Positions 13,412 through 25,062 of a stretch of DNA of 64,000 bases are shown piece after piece (the first letter of the stretch is position 1; every line of letters begins with the position of its first letter). Position numbers and translations under genes: made by a program. This DNA is from Typhlomys cinereus (lineage: Eukaryota; Chordata; Mammalia; Rodentia; Platacanthomyidae). Location: assembly GCA_023101885.1 (NCBI GenBank), contig JALPQD010000411.1, positions 1,677,909 to 1,741,908 on the forward strand, written 5' to 3'. The notes under the pieces were generated by a model that saw only the letters and a program-made list of their open reading frames with translations, was not told where the DNA came from and did not search any database.

Positions 13412-13839
13412 CGAACATTCACTCACGGACACACCTGCACACTTCCACAAAACATACACACACCGTACACACACATACACACACTCACAAAAAAGACTCT
13501 TCCGCCATCCCAAAGCCCTTTTTCCTCTATAAAAATCCTTAACAGGACTGTTGCAATAGCTCAGAGGTAAGTTACTTGCTTGCAAACCGGGAGACCCAGA
13601 TTTAATCCTTAGAAGCTCACATGGTCCTGGTTACCTCTCTCTTCCTCCCTCTTGCTCTGGAAGACATAAACTATTTTTAAAAATAAAAAAGGAAATCCAT
13701 AATGAACAACAGCAATCTTCTAGGCTTCTCCATGTATATACATCAATATACATACACAGGTTATAATAGCTACTTTAATAGGATTCTTGAAGTATCAAGT
13801 ATTAACATGCTAAACCATCTCAATTAACTAAAATTGCCC

Positions 13840-13950
13840 AGGCATGGTGTTTTATATGTGGAATCCAGACGCGCAGGAAACAAAGGCAGGAGGATCAAAA
13901 GTTCAAAGCCAGTTTGGGCTGCACTTTTTCTTTTTTAATTTTGTCTCAAA
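13840..13950 (+). repeat. B1-like SINE
   Basis: GCCCAGGCATGGTGTTTTAT is followed by AAAGGCAGGAGGATCAAAAG and a decayed CTCAAAAAAAA end. Confidence 0.75.
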
Positions 13951-14036
13951 AAAAATTAATTCTGCCTTTGAATTATATTACATGAGGGTATGAGAAATTA
14001 ATTTTTCTTTCTTTTTTAAAAATTTTATTTACACAT

Positions 14037-14263
14037 AGGCTGGAGAGATGACACAGAGGTCAAGTCTTTACCTCACAAGCAGAAGGTCCTGAGTTTGGAT
14101 CCCAGATCCCACATAAAAATGCCAGGCAGAAATGGCAGTAGCCTGCACTTTCATCCCTGGAAGGCAAAACCTGGGAAATTCCAGAGCTAAGCAATAAGGA
14201 GGTAGAGAGATCCAGGATGATTCCCAAAGTCACTCCGGGGCTTCCACAGTCATAAATAATGAT

Positions 14264-14294
<31 letters not shown>

Positions 14295-14297
14295 ATA

Positions 14298-14329
<32 letters not shown>

Positions 14330-14335
14330 AATTTT
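14037..14335 (+). repeat. Older tRNA-headed SINE with CA/TG/TA tail
   Basis: The head is AGGCTGGAGAGATGACACAG and the body is ATCCAGGATGATTCCCAAAG. The tail is (CA)15, then (TG)8, then (TA)7. Confidence 0.88.
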
Positions 14336-14603
14336 TTTGCATGAGTATAGGTGCCGTGTGTGTGGTGTGTGTGTGTGTGTGTGTGAGTGCATCTGCTTAT
14401 CTGATGATATGTGTGTCAGAGTGCATGTGAAGAAGTCAGACTTCTCCATGTATATATACATGTGTATACATGCATATATATACAAATATTGATGTATATA
14501 TATGGAGAAATCTAACTTAACGTATCAGGTTTGTGCAGATTTGCACCAGGGTATCATCTCATTAGCCCTAATTGTTCTTTTTAAATAACAATAATTGCTC
14601 TTT

Positions 14604-14885
14604 GGGCTGGAGAGATAGCTCAGGGGTTAAGACTCTGACTTGCAAGCAGAAGGTCCTGAGTTCAGATCCCAGGTCCCATGTGAAACATCACAACCGGTGG
14701 CGGCCAGCACTTCCAGTCCTGGTGGGCAGAGCCTGGGGAATCCCAGGGTGAAGCAAAAAGGAGTAGAAGCAATTCAGGATGATTCCCAGAGTCACCATTG
14801 GTCCTCCACAGGGACACACAGTGCCCTCTGACACACACACACACACATGCACACACACAATAAATGAATAAAAAAAATTTTTTTT
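14604..14885 (+). repeat. Older tRNA-headed SINE
   Basis: GGGCTGGAGAGATAGCTCAG head, AATTCAGGATGATTCCCAGA body, GTCCTCCACAGGGACACACA, then CA and A-rich tails. Confidence 0.92.
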
Positions 14886-14944
14886 AAATAATTACTGTCA
14901 TTTGACTAAGGAGCTGCCTTCAAGTCACACCTACTGGCAAAAGT

Positions 14945-15070
14945 GTATATCCTCAGCTATTTAGGAGACCAAGACAGAAAGAGCTCAAGTAAAAATCCCA
15001 GTGGGGCTACAAAGGGAACTTAAGGCCAGCCTGGACATCCTAGTCAGACTCTGTCTTGAAATTGAAAAGA
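14945..15070 (+). repeat. Decayed B1-like SINE
   Basis: It has TCAGCTATTTAGGAGACCAA, AAGGCCAGCCTGGACATCC and TCTGTCTTGAAA, which fit the right half of a B1 element. Confidence 0.55.
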
Positions 15071-16107
15071 CATAAAATGTATAATTAAATTTTTAATAAA
15101 AAAAAAAAAAAAGAAATTGAAAAGACAAAGGCTAGCCATAGAGCACTTAGCTATCATGTACAAGCCTAGGTTCAATGCCTAGTCCCATGAGGGAGAAGGT
15201 CTCCTTCTAGCTGTTACACTCCACAATTGCTACAACAATGATGAAACCATAAGTGAATGTGAACTCTGAAGAAAATCTTTTTCAATTATTAATGTTGTTT
15301 TTTCAGTCTATTTAGGAAACTTAAAATTATCTAAGAGGAAGGAGGCTTCATATCACTTTTAATTTAATTCCCCGAGGTGTTACCTCATTTTCCGCTTACT
15401 CCGTCACTAATTAGTAGGGTCAGTCTACATTCCAATTATCTGCCCCTTATCTGCTGTCAGGAATGAGTGAGTCAGGTTTGCTTATTTTTTCTTTTTCTAG
15501 ACATAGGAAAAAAGAGTTCCCTTTAAAGAAAACATGACATAAAATGCTGAACTCTTCAAAATCAGATCTGTAATTTTTAATTATTAAGCCAATATCTTTA
15601 AAGGGAGGAGAAACAATATTAAAAAAATTATTCTATTGGGAATTCTATTTGCTAAGAATTACTTAATAGATGGGTCAGCAAGAAGAAACTACAGGTAAAG
15701 GTATTTGCCATACAAGTCTGATGACCTGAGATGAATAAAGAGAAATAACTCCACAAAAAGTTGTCCTGTAAAATCCACAACCATGCACACATATAAGAAA
15801 GAAAAAGAACTGCTTCACAGAAAATCCAAGGTGTCAATTTTTTTTAAAAAAGGGATCTTAAATTCTTGACGCTATCTACTAATTACAGCAGCTATTACAG
15901 AAAATTCTAACTAAAAAGTCACATTGATCAAGAACCTTCTAGATGCTAATTCAAAAAGAAAAAATCTAGTACAATTGATTCTAGTTCTCTTGAAAACTGC
16001 TAAGAGAACAATCTCTTCCATTCTTACTTCTTTCAAATAAAGTCAGTGCTTCAACCTAAATGCTGAGGGAGACTCGCATGTGTATTTTGCCTTCATAAAC
16101 ACTATGT

Positions 16108-16635
16108 CTGGACTAGGGAGACAATTCAGGGGTTAAAGCAAAGGGACGTGAGTTCAGATAACCAGATCCCATGAAAAGTTGATGAAAGGATATGGCAGAG
16201 GACTGTAATTCCAGTCTTTAAAAGACAGATTTGGGGGCTGGAGAGGTGACTCAGGGGTTAAGCCTCTGCCTTGCAGGCAGAAGGTCCTGAGTTTGGATCC
16301 TAGACCCCACGTATAGACGCCAGGCGGAAGCGGGGGCAGCCTGCGTTTCTGGTCCTGGTAGGGCGGAGCCTATGAATCCCGGGGCAGAGTAAACAAGGAG
16401 GAGGCGGTCCATGGTGGTTCCCGAATTCGCCCGTGGTTCTATACACGCACGCACGCACGCACGCGCGCACGCGCGCAATTGAATAAATAAAAAAAATTTA
16501 AAAGACAGGTTTGGGAAAACCCAGAGCAAAGTGATAAGGAGATAGAGCAATCCAGGATGATTCCTGGTGCTACCCTTGGGCTTTCATAGGCGCGCGCGCG
16601 CGCGCGCACACACACACACACAATAAGTAAATGTA
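16108..16635 (+). repeat. Older SINE split by a young SINE, with a CG-repeat tail
   Basis: The left part (16,108-16,234) has a decayed head with ATTCAGGGGTTAAAG. The right part resumes at 16,500 with AAAGACAGGTTTGGGAAAAC, an AATCCAGGATGATTCCTGG body, a pure GC-dinucleotide run at about 16,590-16,607, then (CA)n. The halves are separated only by the 16,235-16,499 insertion and its TSD. Confidence 0.88.
16235..16499 (+). mobile_element. Young SINE inserted in an older SINE
   Basis: A full copy with a CGCACGCACG-type tail. The flanks AAAAGACAGATTTGGG and AAAAGACAGGTTTGGG (one mismatch) are the TSD. Confidence 0.9.
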
Positions 16636-16694
16636 AACCAAAAAATTATCCAGAATGAAAAGTTATGCTTTTCTGTGGGTTCTGTTGTTTGTCG

Positions 16695-16830
16695 TGTTGG
16701 TATTGTGAGAAGACATCTCACTACGTGACACTGGCTGCCCCTGAACTCTGGGGCTCAAGTGGTTCTTCTGCCACATCCTCTCACATAGCTAGGACTACAG
16801 GCACATGCCACTGCACCTAGTTAAAACATT
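16695..16830 (-). repeat. B1/7SL-like SINE, reverse orientation
   Basis: It reads GAGAAGACATCTCACTACGT, then CCTGAACTCTGGGGCTCAAG and AGCTAGGACTACAGGCACAT, the reverse-strand order of a 7SL-derived SINE. Confidence 0.65.
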
Positions 16831-17732
16831 GTTAAACATTTTTCAGCTAAAACTGAAATTCAAATTTTTCATATTTTCACTATTTCTGAAAGTATGAAGT
16901 CTGCATGCAACCAAGCTGCAGCACTCAGAAAAGGGCCACTAAGATCTAGCCTGTGTGCTAAATCCAGCTGGCTGCTCATGTTCATATGGCCCAAGAACCA
17001 AAAATAGTTTATACAGTTTGAAATCATGGGGAAAAAAAATTCAAGAATATTTTATGCCCTGTAAAAAGCATGAAGTTTGAATTCCGGTGTCCTCAAATAA
17101 GGTTTTAGTGGAGCACAGCGCCTGCTTACACATCACAGCTGCTCTCAGATGACCACGCAGCAAAGCTGGACAGTCACCTCCCGATGTGGCACTCCACGGA
17201 GGACATCCCGTGAGTCCCTCCAGTGGCCTGTGTGTCTCCTGCTTGTGTGAACAACTGCTTCTCCTCACTATCTGCATGTGTCCTAAAGAAACCACACAAG
17301 AGGGAAACAACAAATGCTCTACTAAATTCAACCTCAATTTAAAAAACAAAAACTTGGATGTGAGCCAGAAGCCAGTGATTCAGATTCCTTTCGTCCCTCT
17401 GCCGCTGGAGTCTTAGCTGGAAACTACAGCAGATCATGAATGACAATGCTAACACTTCACTTAAGATTCCAAGAATGAAAAGGAATACCACACAACACAC
17501 ACACACACACACACACACACATTCTCTCTCTCTCTCTCTTTCTCTCATTCATTCAATATAATTTCAGTTCATTCAAGACTAATCTCAGAAGAAAACTCTT
17601 CACTTACCCTCATAAGATTTCAAAATGAAATATCTCAAAGACAACCGAGAAACAAAATATACCAAGATACTGTCAGAACCACACATACGGCGCATCTGCA
17701 GGGGGCTCTCCCAGACACTTCCCTTGCCTTAC

Positions 17733-17873
17733 CTGGACAGCTGTCAGTTTATGTCTGATGTTCACTAGGATAATTCGTGCTACTAACAATAGCACAGGCC
17801 TTGAGGTCAGGCTGTAGATGGATTCACCATCTAGAATGAGCAGGTTCAGAATAAATGTGTCCAGTCCTTTGAC
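17733..17873 (-). CDS. TTC27: TTC27 coding exon 4
   Basis: A 141-nt, phase 0-0 exon of 47 codons: [20 protein letters not shown], then [20 protein letters not shown] and HKLTAVQ. The acceptor is TTTTCAG after a T-rich tract and the donor is G|GTAAGG. The [11 protein letters not shown] stretch is a hydrophobic helix typical of this part of TTC27. Being a multiple of three, the exon could be skipped without a frameshift. Confidence 0.95.
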
Positions 17874-18109
17874 CTGAAAAAAAGATTGTAAGCTATGATG
17901 ATGTAAGTTAAGAAAATATTCACCTTAATATATTATAATAATATATACAGGTTTGAAATAACGACATTAATCTATTCCAAAGCAACTAAAACCCAATCAC
18001 ATTACAGATACCATTAGAGATCTACAAATCCATCCGCCCTGACAGTTGGCTACCCATGTACTCAAAATCCAAAGGAACAGCCAAAAACATTAAAAAAAAA
18101 AAAAAGTGC

Positions 18110-18350
18110 TGGCAAGATAGCTCAGCAGGTAAGGTGCCTGATCACAAACTTGGAAACCTGAGTTTAATCACAAGAAGCCAATAGGTAGAAGGAGAAAACT
18201 GAGTTTCAAAAATTGTTCTCTGACTTCCGCCCATGTATCATAGCACATATACTCTCTCTCTCATATTCTCTCACTTTCTCTCTGTCTCTTTCTCTTTCTC
18301 TCTCTCTCTCTCTCTCTCAAATGTATAAATATTTCTTAAAGATAAGATCA
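18110..18350 (+). repeat. Second-family SINE with CT-rich tail
   Basis: GCTGGCAAGATAGCTCAGCA head, GTTCTCTGACTTCCGCCCAT segment, then a long CTCTCTCT tract and AAATGTATAAATATTT. Confidence 0.8.
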
Positions 18351-19306
18351 AACTCTCAACATGCCAAGTTCAGTCTCCCACGTTCTGGAATTATATGTGT
18401 TCACTACCACGACCAGCTAAATACTTCAGTAAGAGTCAAATCAACATAATAAATATGAATTAAGCACCACACAAAATAGACACCCAGAGTTGCAAGTGTA
18501 ATTCAATGTTACAACACTTGTCCAGCAGGAATGAAGAAACCCAGTTTCAATACCAGTGTCACCAAAAAAAAAAAAAAAAAAAAAAAGACAACTACTTATT
18601 CAGTAAAATGTTTACAACTATAATGGAATGAAATATTCCACACAAGTAAATGAAGAGCTGGACTGCAACTCAATGGGAAACACTTGCCTGGCATATGGGG
18701 GAGGGTCTGGACAATCTCAATACTTCGAGGGGGAAAAAAGTCATTTTCAGGTTGTCTGGGCAATACCTTATATGTGCTTGTCTAACATGTGCAAAGCCTG
18801 GGTACCTTGCAGCCACATGAACCAGGAAGTAGTGTACATCTCTCAGTACCCTGAGAAAGAGGCAGGAGCATCAGAAGTCCGTCATTCCCAACTAAATATA
18901 GAGTTTGGAGTCAGCCTGAACTAAAAGGGCTCCTGTCTCAAGAAAAAGACAAAAGAAGGTAACCCAAGGAAAAGGAGGAAGATTTACAAACCATACATGT
19001 GACAAGTTATATGATTTCTACATAATGTACCTACTTAAATGCAATACATCTTCAAATGATGCTGGCAAAACTGGATCCATATGCAGATTAAAACTGGACC
19101 CATACTTGTCACCATGCACAAAAATCAATTCCAAATGGATCAAGGACCTTAATATTAGGCAAGAAGCCATAAAAACTCTACATAAAAAGGTAGGGAACTC
19201 CTTTGAGCTGATTGGACTAGGCCAACAGTTCCTAAACACAAATCTAATAGCACAGTCACTAGAACCAACACTCAACAAATGGGATTTTATGAAATTAAAG
19301 AGCTTC

Positions 19307-19875
19307 GCTCACCGCGCGCTCTAGGACCCCAGGTCAGCCCACAGGGACCCGGCTCCAACTCCCACCATCCAGCCGGAGCCACGCAGGGGCCGAGGGACGA
19401 GAAGGACCTCCCCCTGCGCCCGGGCCCCGCCCCAGCTGCCCTCGGGTTAAATAGCTCCACACCGAAGCGCCCATCCTCCCTTTTCACCCCACCCCGCAGT
19501 CCACCCGGGCCTCACCCCGAGCCCTAGGTAAGTCCCCGTTCGGGCCCCGCCCACCAGTACCCCAGGCCAAATAATTCAGTTTAGTGAAATTGAGAGATCT
19601 TAAGAGTTAAAATGACAATGCCAAAGTCAAAGTGCAAATCCATGAGAAGCAACACTCAAGTAAACAAATTTCCCACTGAAGAAATTAATCCCATAATGTT
19701 AGACTCCAACAAGAACAAACCCGCGGAAAAAGGCCAAGAAAGCCTGACCCAGAATAACGACTTTCAAAATATGATCATTACCATGTTCAATACTATGAAA
19801 GAGGAAATCCGGGAGGAATTACATAATCGAATCAATCGCTTTGAAGAGGAACACAACAGACATCTGGAGGAGTTG
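19307..19875 (+). mobile_element. L1 5'UTR plus ORF1 start inserted into L1 ORF2, without poly(A)
   Basis: A 569-bp insertion: about 305 bp of GC-rich, CpG-rich sequence of the L1 5'UTR type, then an ORF1-type reading frame from ATG 19,612 (MTMPKSKCKSMRSNTQVNKF...) that stops where the insert ends. The frame runs 88 codons; its last part (MKEEIREELHNRINRFEEEH) is a coiled-coil start typical of ORF1p. The 17-base TSD TGAAATTAAAGAGCTTC lies at 19,290-19,306 and 19,876-19,892. There is no A-tail or 3'UTR. The 5'UTR holds a consensus-like splice donor, AG|GTAAGT, near 19,526. Confidence 0.88.
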
Positions 19876-20100
19876 TGAAATTAAAGAGCTTCTGTTCAGA
19901 TAAAGAGATTGTAAACCTAGCAAAAAGGCAATGCACAGAATAGGAGAAAATCTTCACTAACCACATATCTGATGGAGTTCTGTTATCCAGAGTGCACAAA
20001 GAACTTAAAAATCTAAAGACCCAGGAGATAAATAGCCCAGTTAGAAAATGGGCATCAGAACTCAAAATAAACTTTTCCAGGGACAAAACTGAAATGTCTA

Positions 20101-20403
20101 GGGCTGGAGAGGTGGCTCAGAGGTTAAGCCTCCGCCTTGTAGGCGGAAGGTCCTGAGTTCGGATCCCAGATCCCACGTATAGACGCCGGGCGGAAGCGGG
20201 GGCCGCCTGCGTTTCTGGTCCTGGTAGGGCGGAGCCTGTGAATCCCGGGGCAGAAGGAGGTGGAGGCGTCCATGGTGGTTCCCAATTCGTCCGTGGTTCT
20301 ACACATACACAGACACACACACACACACACACACGCACATACACACGCATATGCACACAGTTGAATAAATAATAATAATAATAAAAAAATTAAAAAAAAA
20401 AAA
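20101..20403 (+). mobile_element. Young SINE inserted in the L1
   Basis: A full-length copy with A-rich tail inside ORF2-derived sequence. The TSD AAAACTGAAATGTCTA lies at 20,085-20,100 and 20,404-20,419. Confidence 0.95.
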
Positions 20404-21056
20404 AAAACTGAAATGTCTAACAAATATCTTAGAAAATGCTCCGCATTCCTAGCCTTCAGGGAAATGTAAATCAAAACTACCCTGAGATATTATCTCACCC
20501 CAGTCAGGATGGCAAAAACCCACAATACGAACAACACTGAATGCTGAAGAGGATGTGGAGAAAAGGGAACTCATTGCTGGTGGGAATGCAGGCTTATACA
20601 ACCACTCTAGTGATCAGCCTGGTGATTTTTTAAAAAGTTAAAGATTGAAATGCCATATGACCTTGCTATACCACTCCTGGGAATAATCTCCCATAATGCA
20701 ACAATTCACTACAGTGACACAAGCACAACCATGTTCATAGCAGCACTATTTACAATAGCAAAGTCACAGAATCAACCCAAATGCCCAACAGTTGATGAGT
20801 GGATAAGGAAAATGTGGTGCATTTATACAATGGAATACTACTCAGCCCTCAAAAAAGATAGACTAATGAAATTTGCTGGGAAATGGATGGAATTAGAAAA
20901 AACGATATTGAATGAAGTATCCCAGACATAGAAAATTAGACACCTTATGTACTCTCTAATAGGTGGATCCTAGTTGCACTTAATGACATATTCAAAAGTA
21001 AATCTCTGTAATACCCACTGTAATCACAAAGGATTATAAAGAGGAGGGAAGGGGAA

Positions 21057-23108
21057 TGTCATAGTTAGGCACAAGTGTCAATTTGACTGTTGAGGGTTTG
21101 AGCTCTGAGCACATTTGTGGAGAATTAGTGGTTGAATTGAGCCCAGAGCAGACCTGTAGGAGATTGTCTAGCAGATGGGGAAGGCCCAACCATGGTGGGT
21201 AGGATTAGGTCATGGAATAAAATACCGAGAGCTGGTTAAGAATGTTGGCATCCTTGTGTACATTTGGTCAGACATGCTGGTCTGGCAAGTAAGGATCGTC
21301 CCTCTCTGAGCCGTGATGGTGTGGCCAGTTCCCTCAGGCCCTGGTCTTGGTGCATGCTCTCCCATCAGGCTGGACTGAGAACTGTAACCGGACAATCATA
21401 AGAGACAATAAATTCCTTGTTCCCTTAAGTCCTTAAGTTTGATGGTCATTAGCAGGCGAACTGCAACAGAATTTGGTACTCAGAAAGTAGAGTGTTACTG
21501 ATGAATCTGACTAAGTGGATTTTGTGGCTTTTGAACAGTTTTGCTGTTCAAAGTGAAATGTTTGAAGATTTTCACTTTGTGGATTATAAATACCGTTCTT
21601 CAGAGTTTAGTGGGCCAATTGGATAATGCTGATGCTGAGAGAATTATGGATTGTTTGGGCCCAATTTGTGATGAGGGGAACAAGGACTTTGATGAAGCTG
21701 AATTTAAAGACAACAGACTGGTTTGCTTGATAGAGGAGAGCTATGGTGGTGGCCGTGAAGCTCTGGATGTGGAAAGGGGCAGGGAACAGAACAGCTGCCG
21801 TTATTGAACAAATGAACATCAGTGAAGGAAAACCTAATGATTTGCACTGGGATGGTGGAAAATATGAAAAACACTATATGGTGAGTTTATGGTATGAAAA
21901 CCCAGATTCCTTCAAGGGCCAAAATCCCAAGTTAAAGCCATTTCTTGCCCTTTGGAAGTTTGGCTGCCTAAAAAAGGCTTTTCCAGCATGAGTGGACAAA
22001 ACTTGGTACAGCTGTAGCTTGAGTGGACCAAGCTACGGAATCTGACAGTGTTCCCCAGGTGGTACTGGTTTTGGTGTATAATTACAAGGTTCATGAAGAG
22101 CAGCAAAAGCTTGGCACCAAGTGCAGGTGTAAAGTTCCTGCAAGAAAAAGTGAAGCTTGTAGCTGCAGAGGCGAATCCAAAGTGTTGTTGGAGATGCCAG
22201 AGCCACGGGATGTATGCTGAGGACAGCTGCAAGTGGAGATTCAGCCTGGTTCAGAGGAACCCTGCTTCTACCTGCTTCTACAACTATGAGCTGCAAACAG
22301 GGACTGGAATTGCCTAGACTCTTTGAGCCACCATAACTACGTGATGTGTGGCAGAAGATGGACACTGAAATACAGGATGCAGTATTTAATTTGCTGGACT
22401 TTGATTCTAATTTAATGGTCTCATATTATATCAATACTTTTATTTTGGTGTTTTATCTTGTTGAAGTATTTAACATATTGTGATTTGATAGACTCTTAAA
22501 AGATTTGAGGCATTTTTAAAACTTTCAGTTCTAATATTTTAATAACTGAACTTTTAATGACAACATTTTAAAATTTGTCAATAAGAACTTTTAGAGATTT
22601 AAGATTAATAAAATTAAATATATTTATATTTTTAAGATAATTTTTAACACCTATGGGAACAAGGATTGAAGGTTAGAGTTTAAAAGTGCTATGTCAAGTG
22701 GACAAGGGGTGGAGTGTCATAGTTAGGCACAGGTGTCAACTTGGCTATTGAGGGTTTGAGCTCTAGGCACATTTGTGGAGAACTGTGGTTGAGTTGCACC
22801 CAGAACAAACCTGAAGGAGATTGTCTAGCTGATGGGGAAGACCCAGACATGGAATAAAATACCAAGAGCTAGTTGAGAAAGTTGGCATCCTTGTGTACAC
22901 TTGGCCAAACATGCTGGTCTGGCAAGTAAGAATCGTCCCTCTCTCAGCCATTATGTGCTGATGGTGTGGCCAGTTCCCTTGGCTCTGGTGTTGGTGCATG
23001 CTCTCCCGTCAAGAACTATAACCAGTAATCATAGGAGACAATAAATCCCTTGTTCCCTTAAGCCGTTTGATGGTGATTTATCATCAACTATGCAGGCAAA
23101 CTGCAACA
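21057..23108 (+). mobile_element. Complete MaLR-type (ERVL-related) LTR element A
   Basis: Two direct LTRs, 21,057-21,468 and 22,715-23,108, both starting TGTCATAGTTAGGCACA and ending in CAACA, enclose about 1.25 kb. Just inside the left LTR is TTTGGTACTCAGAAAGTAGA, the style of MaLR internal starts. A purine-rich tract (AAGGGGTGGAG) precedes the right LTR. LTRs carry AATAAA near their 3' ends. Flanks GGGAA and CGGAA fit a 5-bp TSD with one change. The internal region lacks any protease, reverse transcriptase or integrase reading frame, as expected for a non-autonomous MaLR. It is inserted in the L1 at the end of ORF2. Confidence 0.88.
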
Positions 23109-24932
23109 CGGAATGAGGACCTCAAAAGAAAGGAGACTGGGGAACACACTTCAGTAGAGAGAATAAGCAATGGTCATGTATTGCATGGAAGTAGCAAGAC
23201 ACCTGGTGCAGCTCACTCTCACTTCCCTTCCTGGTCACTTGGGACTGAACAGGTTTGTTTTCACCAATCAGGGAGGGTATAGGGACTGGCAGATAGACGC
23301 TAACCATCCGCAAATGGGACACTGACCTCCCCCTCATTGCTGTGTCCTACTCCTATTCTTATATCTATCTGAGTTTCCTCTTATATTAAGATCTTTAAAC
23401 AGTCTTTTATTTCTGATTAGGAGATGCAGCCAAGGACAGTACAGGAAAAGCAAAACTGAAAACAACAAACTATAATTCAGAACACCGAAGACCCTACATT
23501 ACTCACCTAGAACCAGACCAGCCAAATATCTCACCATCCTAAAGCTCAGGGAACCTTGTGGAAGAGGGGGTAGCAAGACTATAAGAGCCTAAAGATGGGG
23601 AGAATCAATGATATGCAAGATACTCTACACAAGTTAGAGCCATAGCAGGCAGAACTGGACTTTGCCTAACCTGCACAAGTCTGACATGTCAATGACCCCC
23701 TCCCCCAAAGTCTAGCATGGATCACAGGGGAGAAGGCTTCAGGCATTAGGATCCTTAGAGGCAAGGGATTAAACAGTCATAATAGAGTTCCCATGCTAAT
23801 GTGAAGCCCATGAAGGGGCCCTGGGCTATACCACTGAGTCCTGAACCCTCACTAGGGTGGAGGACTCAGAGGGAGATACAGCGCCCACACAAACAGATGC
23901 TCCAGGAGATGGGAAGAAGGAAGAGGGAGGCACTGGAAGAGTGGGAGGGAAGGAGGGGGGATGAAAGGAAGGGGGGAAGTGGGGAGAGTGGAATGCGTGA
24001 CAATGGGACAAGCGAGGGGGAAGGGAGAGGATGGAAGTACCTACTGAGCTTGTATAATTAGGAAAAATATAAAATGTGGGAGAAAAAAAATGCAATACAT
24101 CTTTTAATTTTTCAGTAATTATTTAGGGTCAGCACTGTGAATTTCAACTACCTTCTTGCTATTGAACATATAGTGACTTATTAAGCTTGTGAATAAAGAA
24201 CAACTAGAAGTCTATGAAGTATGTCTGCTTTTATTCTTCCCTTTTCATTTCAGAATCAAATTATTACTACCTATCATTAATAATTTCATTCCACCTTATC
24301 TGCTACTTCAAATTCTAATAAACCAGGTAACAGCTTGCATGCAGGTTCCCTTCTGCTACACAAGCTCTGAAAGCTATGGGGTCCTTTCTCCAGGGTAAGT
24401 GGACGACAGCTATGTCTCAGATCACTGGCACTGCTTCTGAAGACACTCACATGCTCTTTAAGCCTGTGCATGAGGCAGCAACACTGGCAGCAGATCTGCT
24501 GCTGACAGCTCCATGCTCCCTTCATATATGAACAAGAAATGTTATCACCGTGGAGCATGTCTATGACAGGGGCTTTAAGGACTTATTGACATGGGAAACC
24601 CAAACCAGGTGCCATTCTTTAAGCACAGCAGCAAAACTCATCCACAATATTAGACACCCATCACTGCTTCTCCGGCCAAGGCTGTTATGCAATGGGGGAC
24701 AGGGAGTGCTGCTATGACTGTGCTTTTTTTTTTTTAATAGGCTTAACAAAGCTCCAAAAATGGAGAGTATCTCAAGAGTTTGAGAGACCGAAAATGAAAA
24801 CTCCAAAAATATTTGAAAATCTGATCAATGTGCAAGCATTCTCAGTGGTTTGCACGAACGCACAAATTCATATTTCTTTTCACCCTACTGCTAACTCCAA
24901 CTTATAAACACCCTTTAATACAAGAAGCATAC

Positions 24933-25062
24933 CTCGCTGAACTGCTCAAGCAGCAGAGATGACAAGAAGTCGTGGGGTTGCAAGTCCACAGGAGGCCCCG
25001 TCCAGTTGCTCTGAACAAAGAGGTGCAGGCTGCTCACCCCAAGGAGGAATACCAGCTGCTGT
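24933..25062 (-). CDS. TTC27: TTC27 coding exon 3
   Basis: It encodes (R)[20 protein letters not shown], then [20 protein letters not shown] and FSE. The acceptor is GAATGTAG and the donor is G|GTATGC. The exon is 130 nt; its first base completes the arginine codon opened by exon 2. The [11 protein letters not shown] motif is the clearest TTC27 landmark in the window. An in-frame reading beyond the left edge is intronic. Confidence 0.96.

Larger units (their letters stand above)
11600..17732 (-). other. TTC27: TTC27 intron 4 and its contents
   Basis: A 6.1-kb intron with young SINEs at 11,695 and 16,235; older SINEs near 12,320 (reverse), 13,558, 14,037, 14,604 and 16,108; B1-like pieces at 13,840, 14,945 and 16,695 (reverse); CA repeats at 13,371-13,409 and 17,490-17,520; and TG/TA tracts at 14,298-14,395. 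Between about 15,200 and 16,080 and between 16,840 and 17,480 I see no gene or repeat. Confidence 0.75.
19053..24087 (+). mobile_element. 5'-truncated L1 (LINE-1), host of three later insertions
   Basis: It starts within the 3' part of ORF2 (ATGCTGGCAAAACTGGATCC region), continues as ORF2 C-terminal sequence (for example 20,420-20,930, which includes the motif VDEWIRKMW), then 3'UTR at 23,109-24,070 with a polypurine stretch, and ends AATATAAAATGTGGG plus an A-run. The 16-base TSD AAATGCAATACATCTT lies at 19,037-19,052 and 24,088-24,103. ORF2 is broken by stops and by the insertions, so the element is dead. It lies antisense within TTC27 intron 3. Removing the inserted L1 piece, SINE and LTR element leaves about 2.1 kb of original L1. 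Confidence 0.95.
17874..24932 (-). other. TTC27: TTC27 intron 3, mostly one nested transposon stack
   Basis: A 7-kb intron. The block 19,037-24,103 is a plus-strand L1 with later insertions (see separate entries). 17,874-19,036 has SINE remnants near 18,110 (CT-rich tail), 18,650 and 18,830, and an A-run at 18,567-18,586. 24,104-24,932 shows no gene or clear repeat. Confidence 0.85.

Noticed and set aside
19018..19324. Frames of about 90 codons on both strands at the left end of the L1
   Set aside because: They are ORF2-derived transposon sequence and its antisense, interrupted by the insertion.
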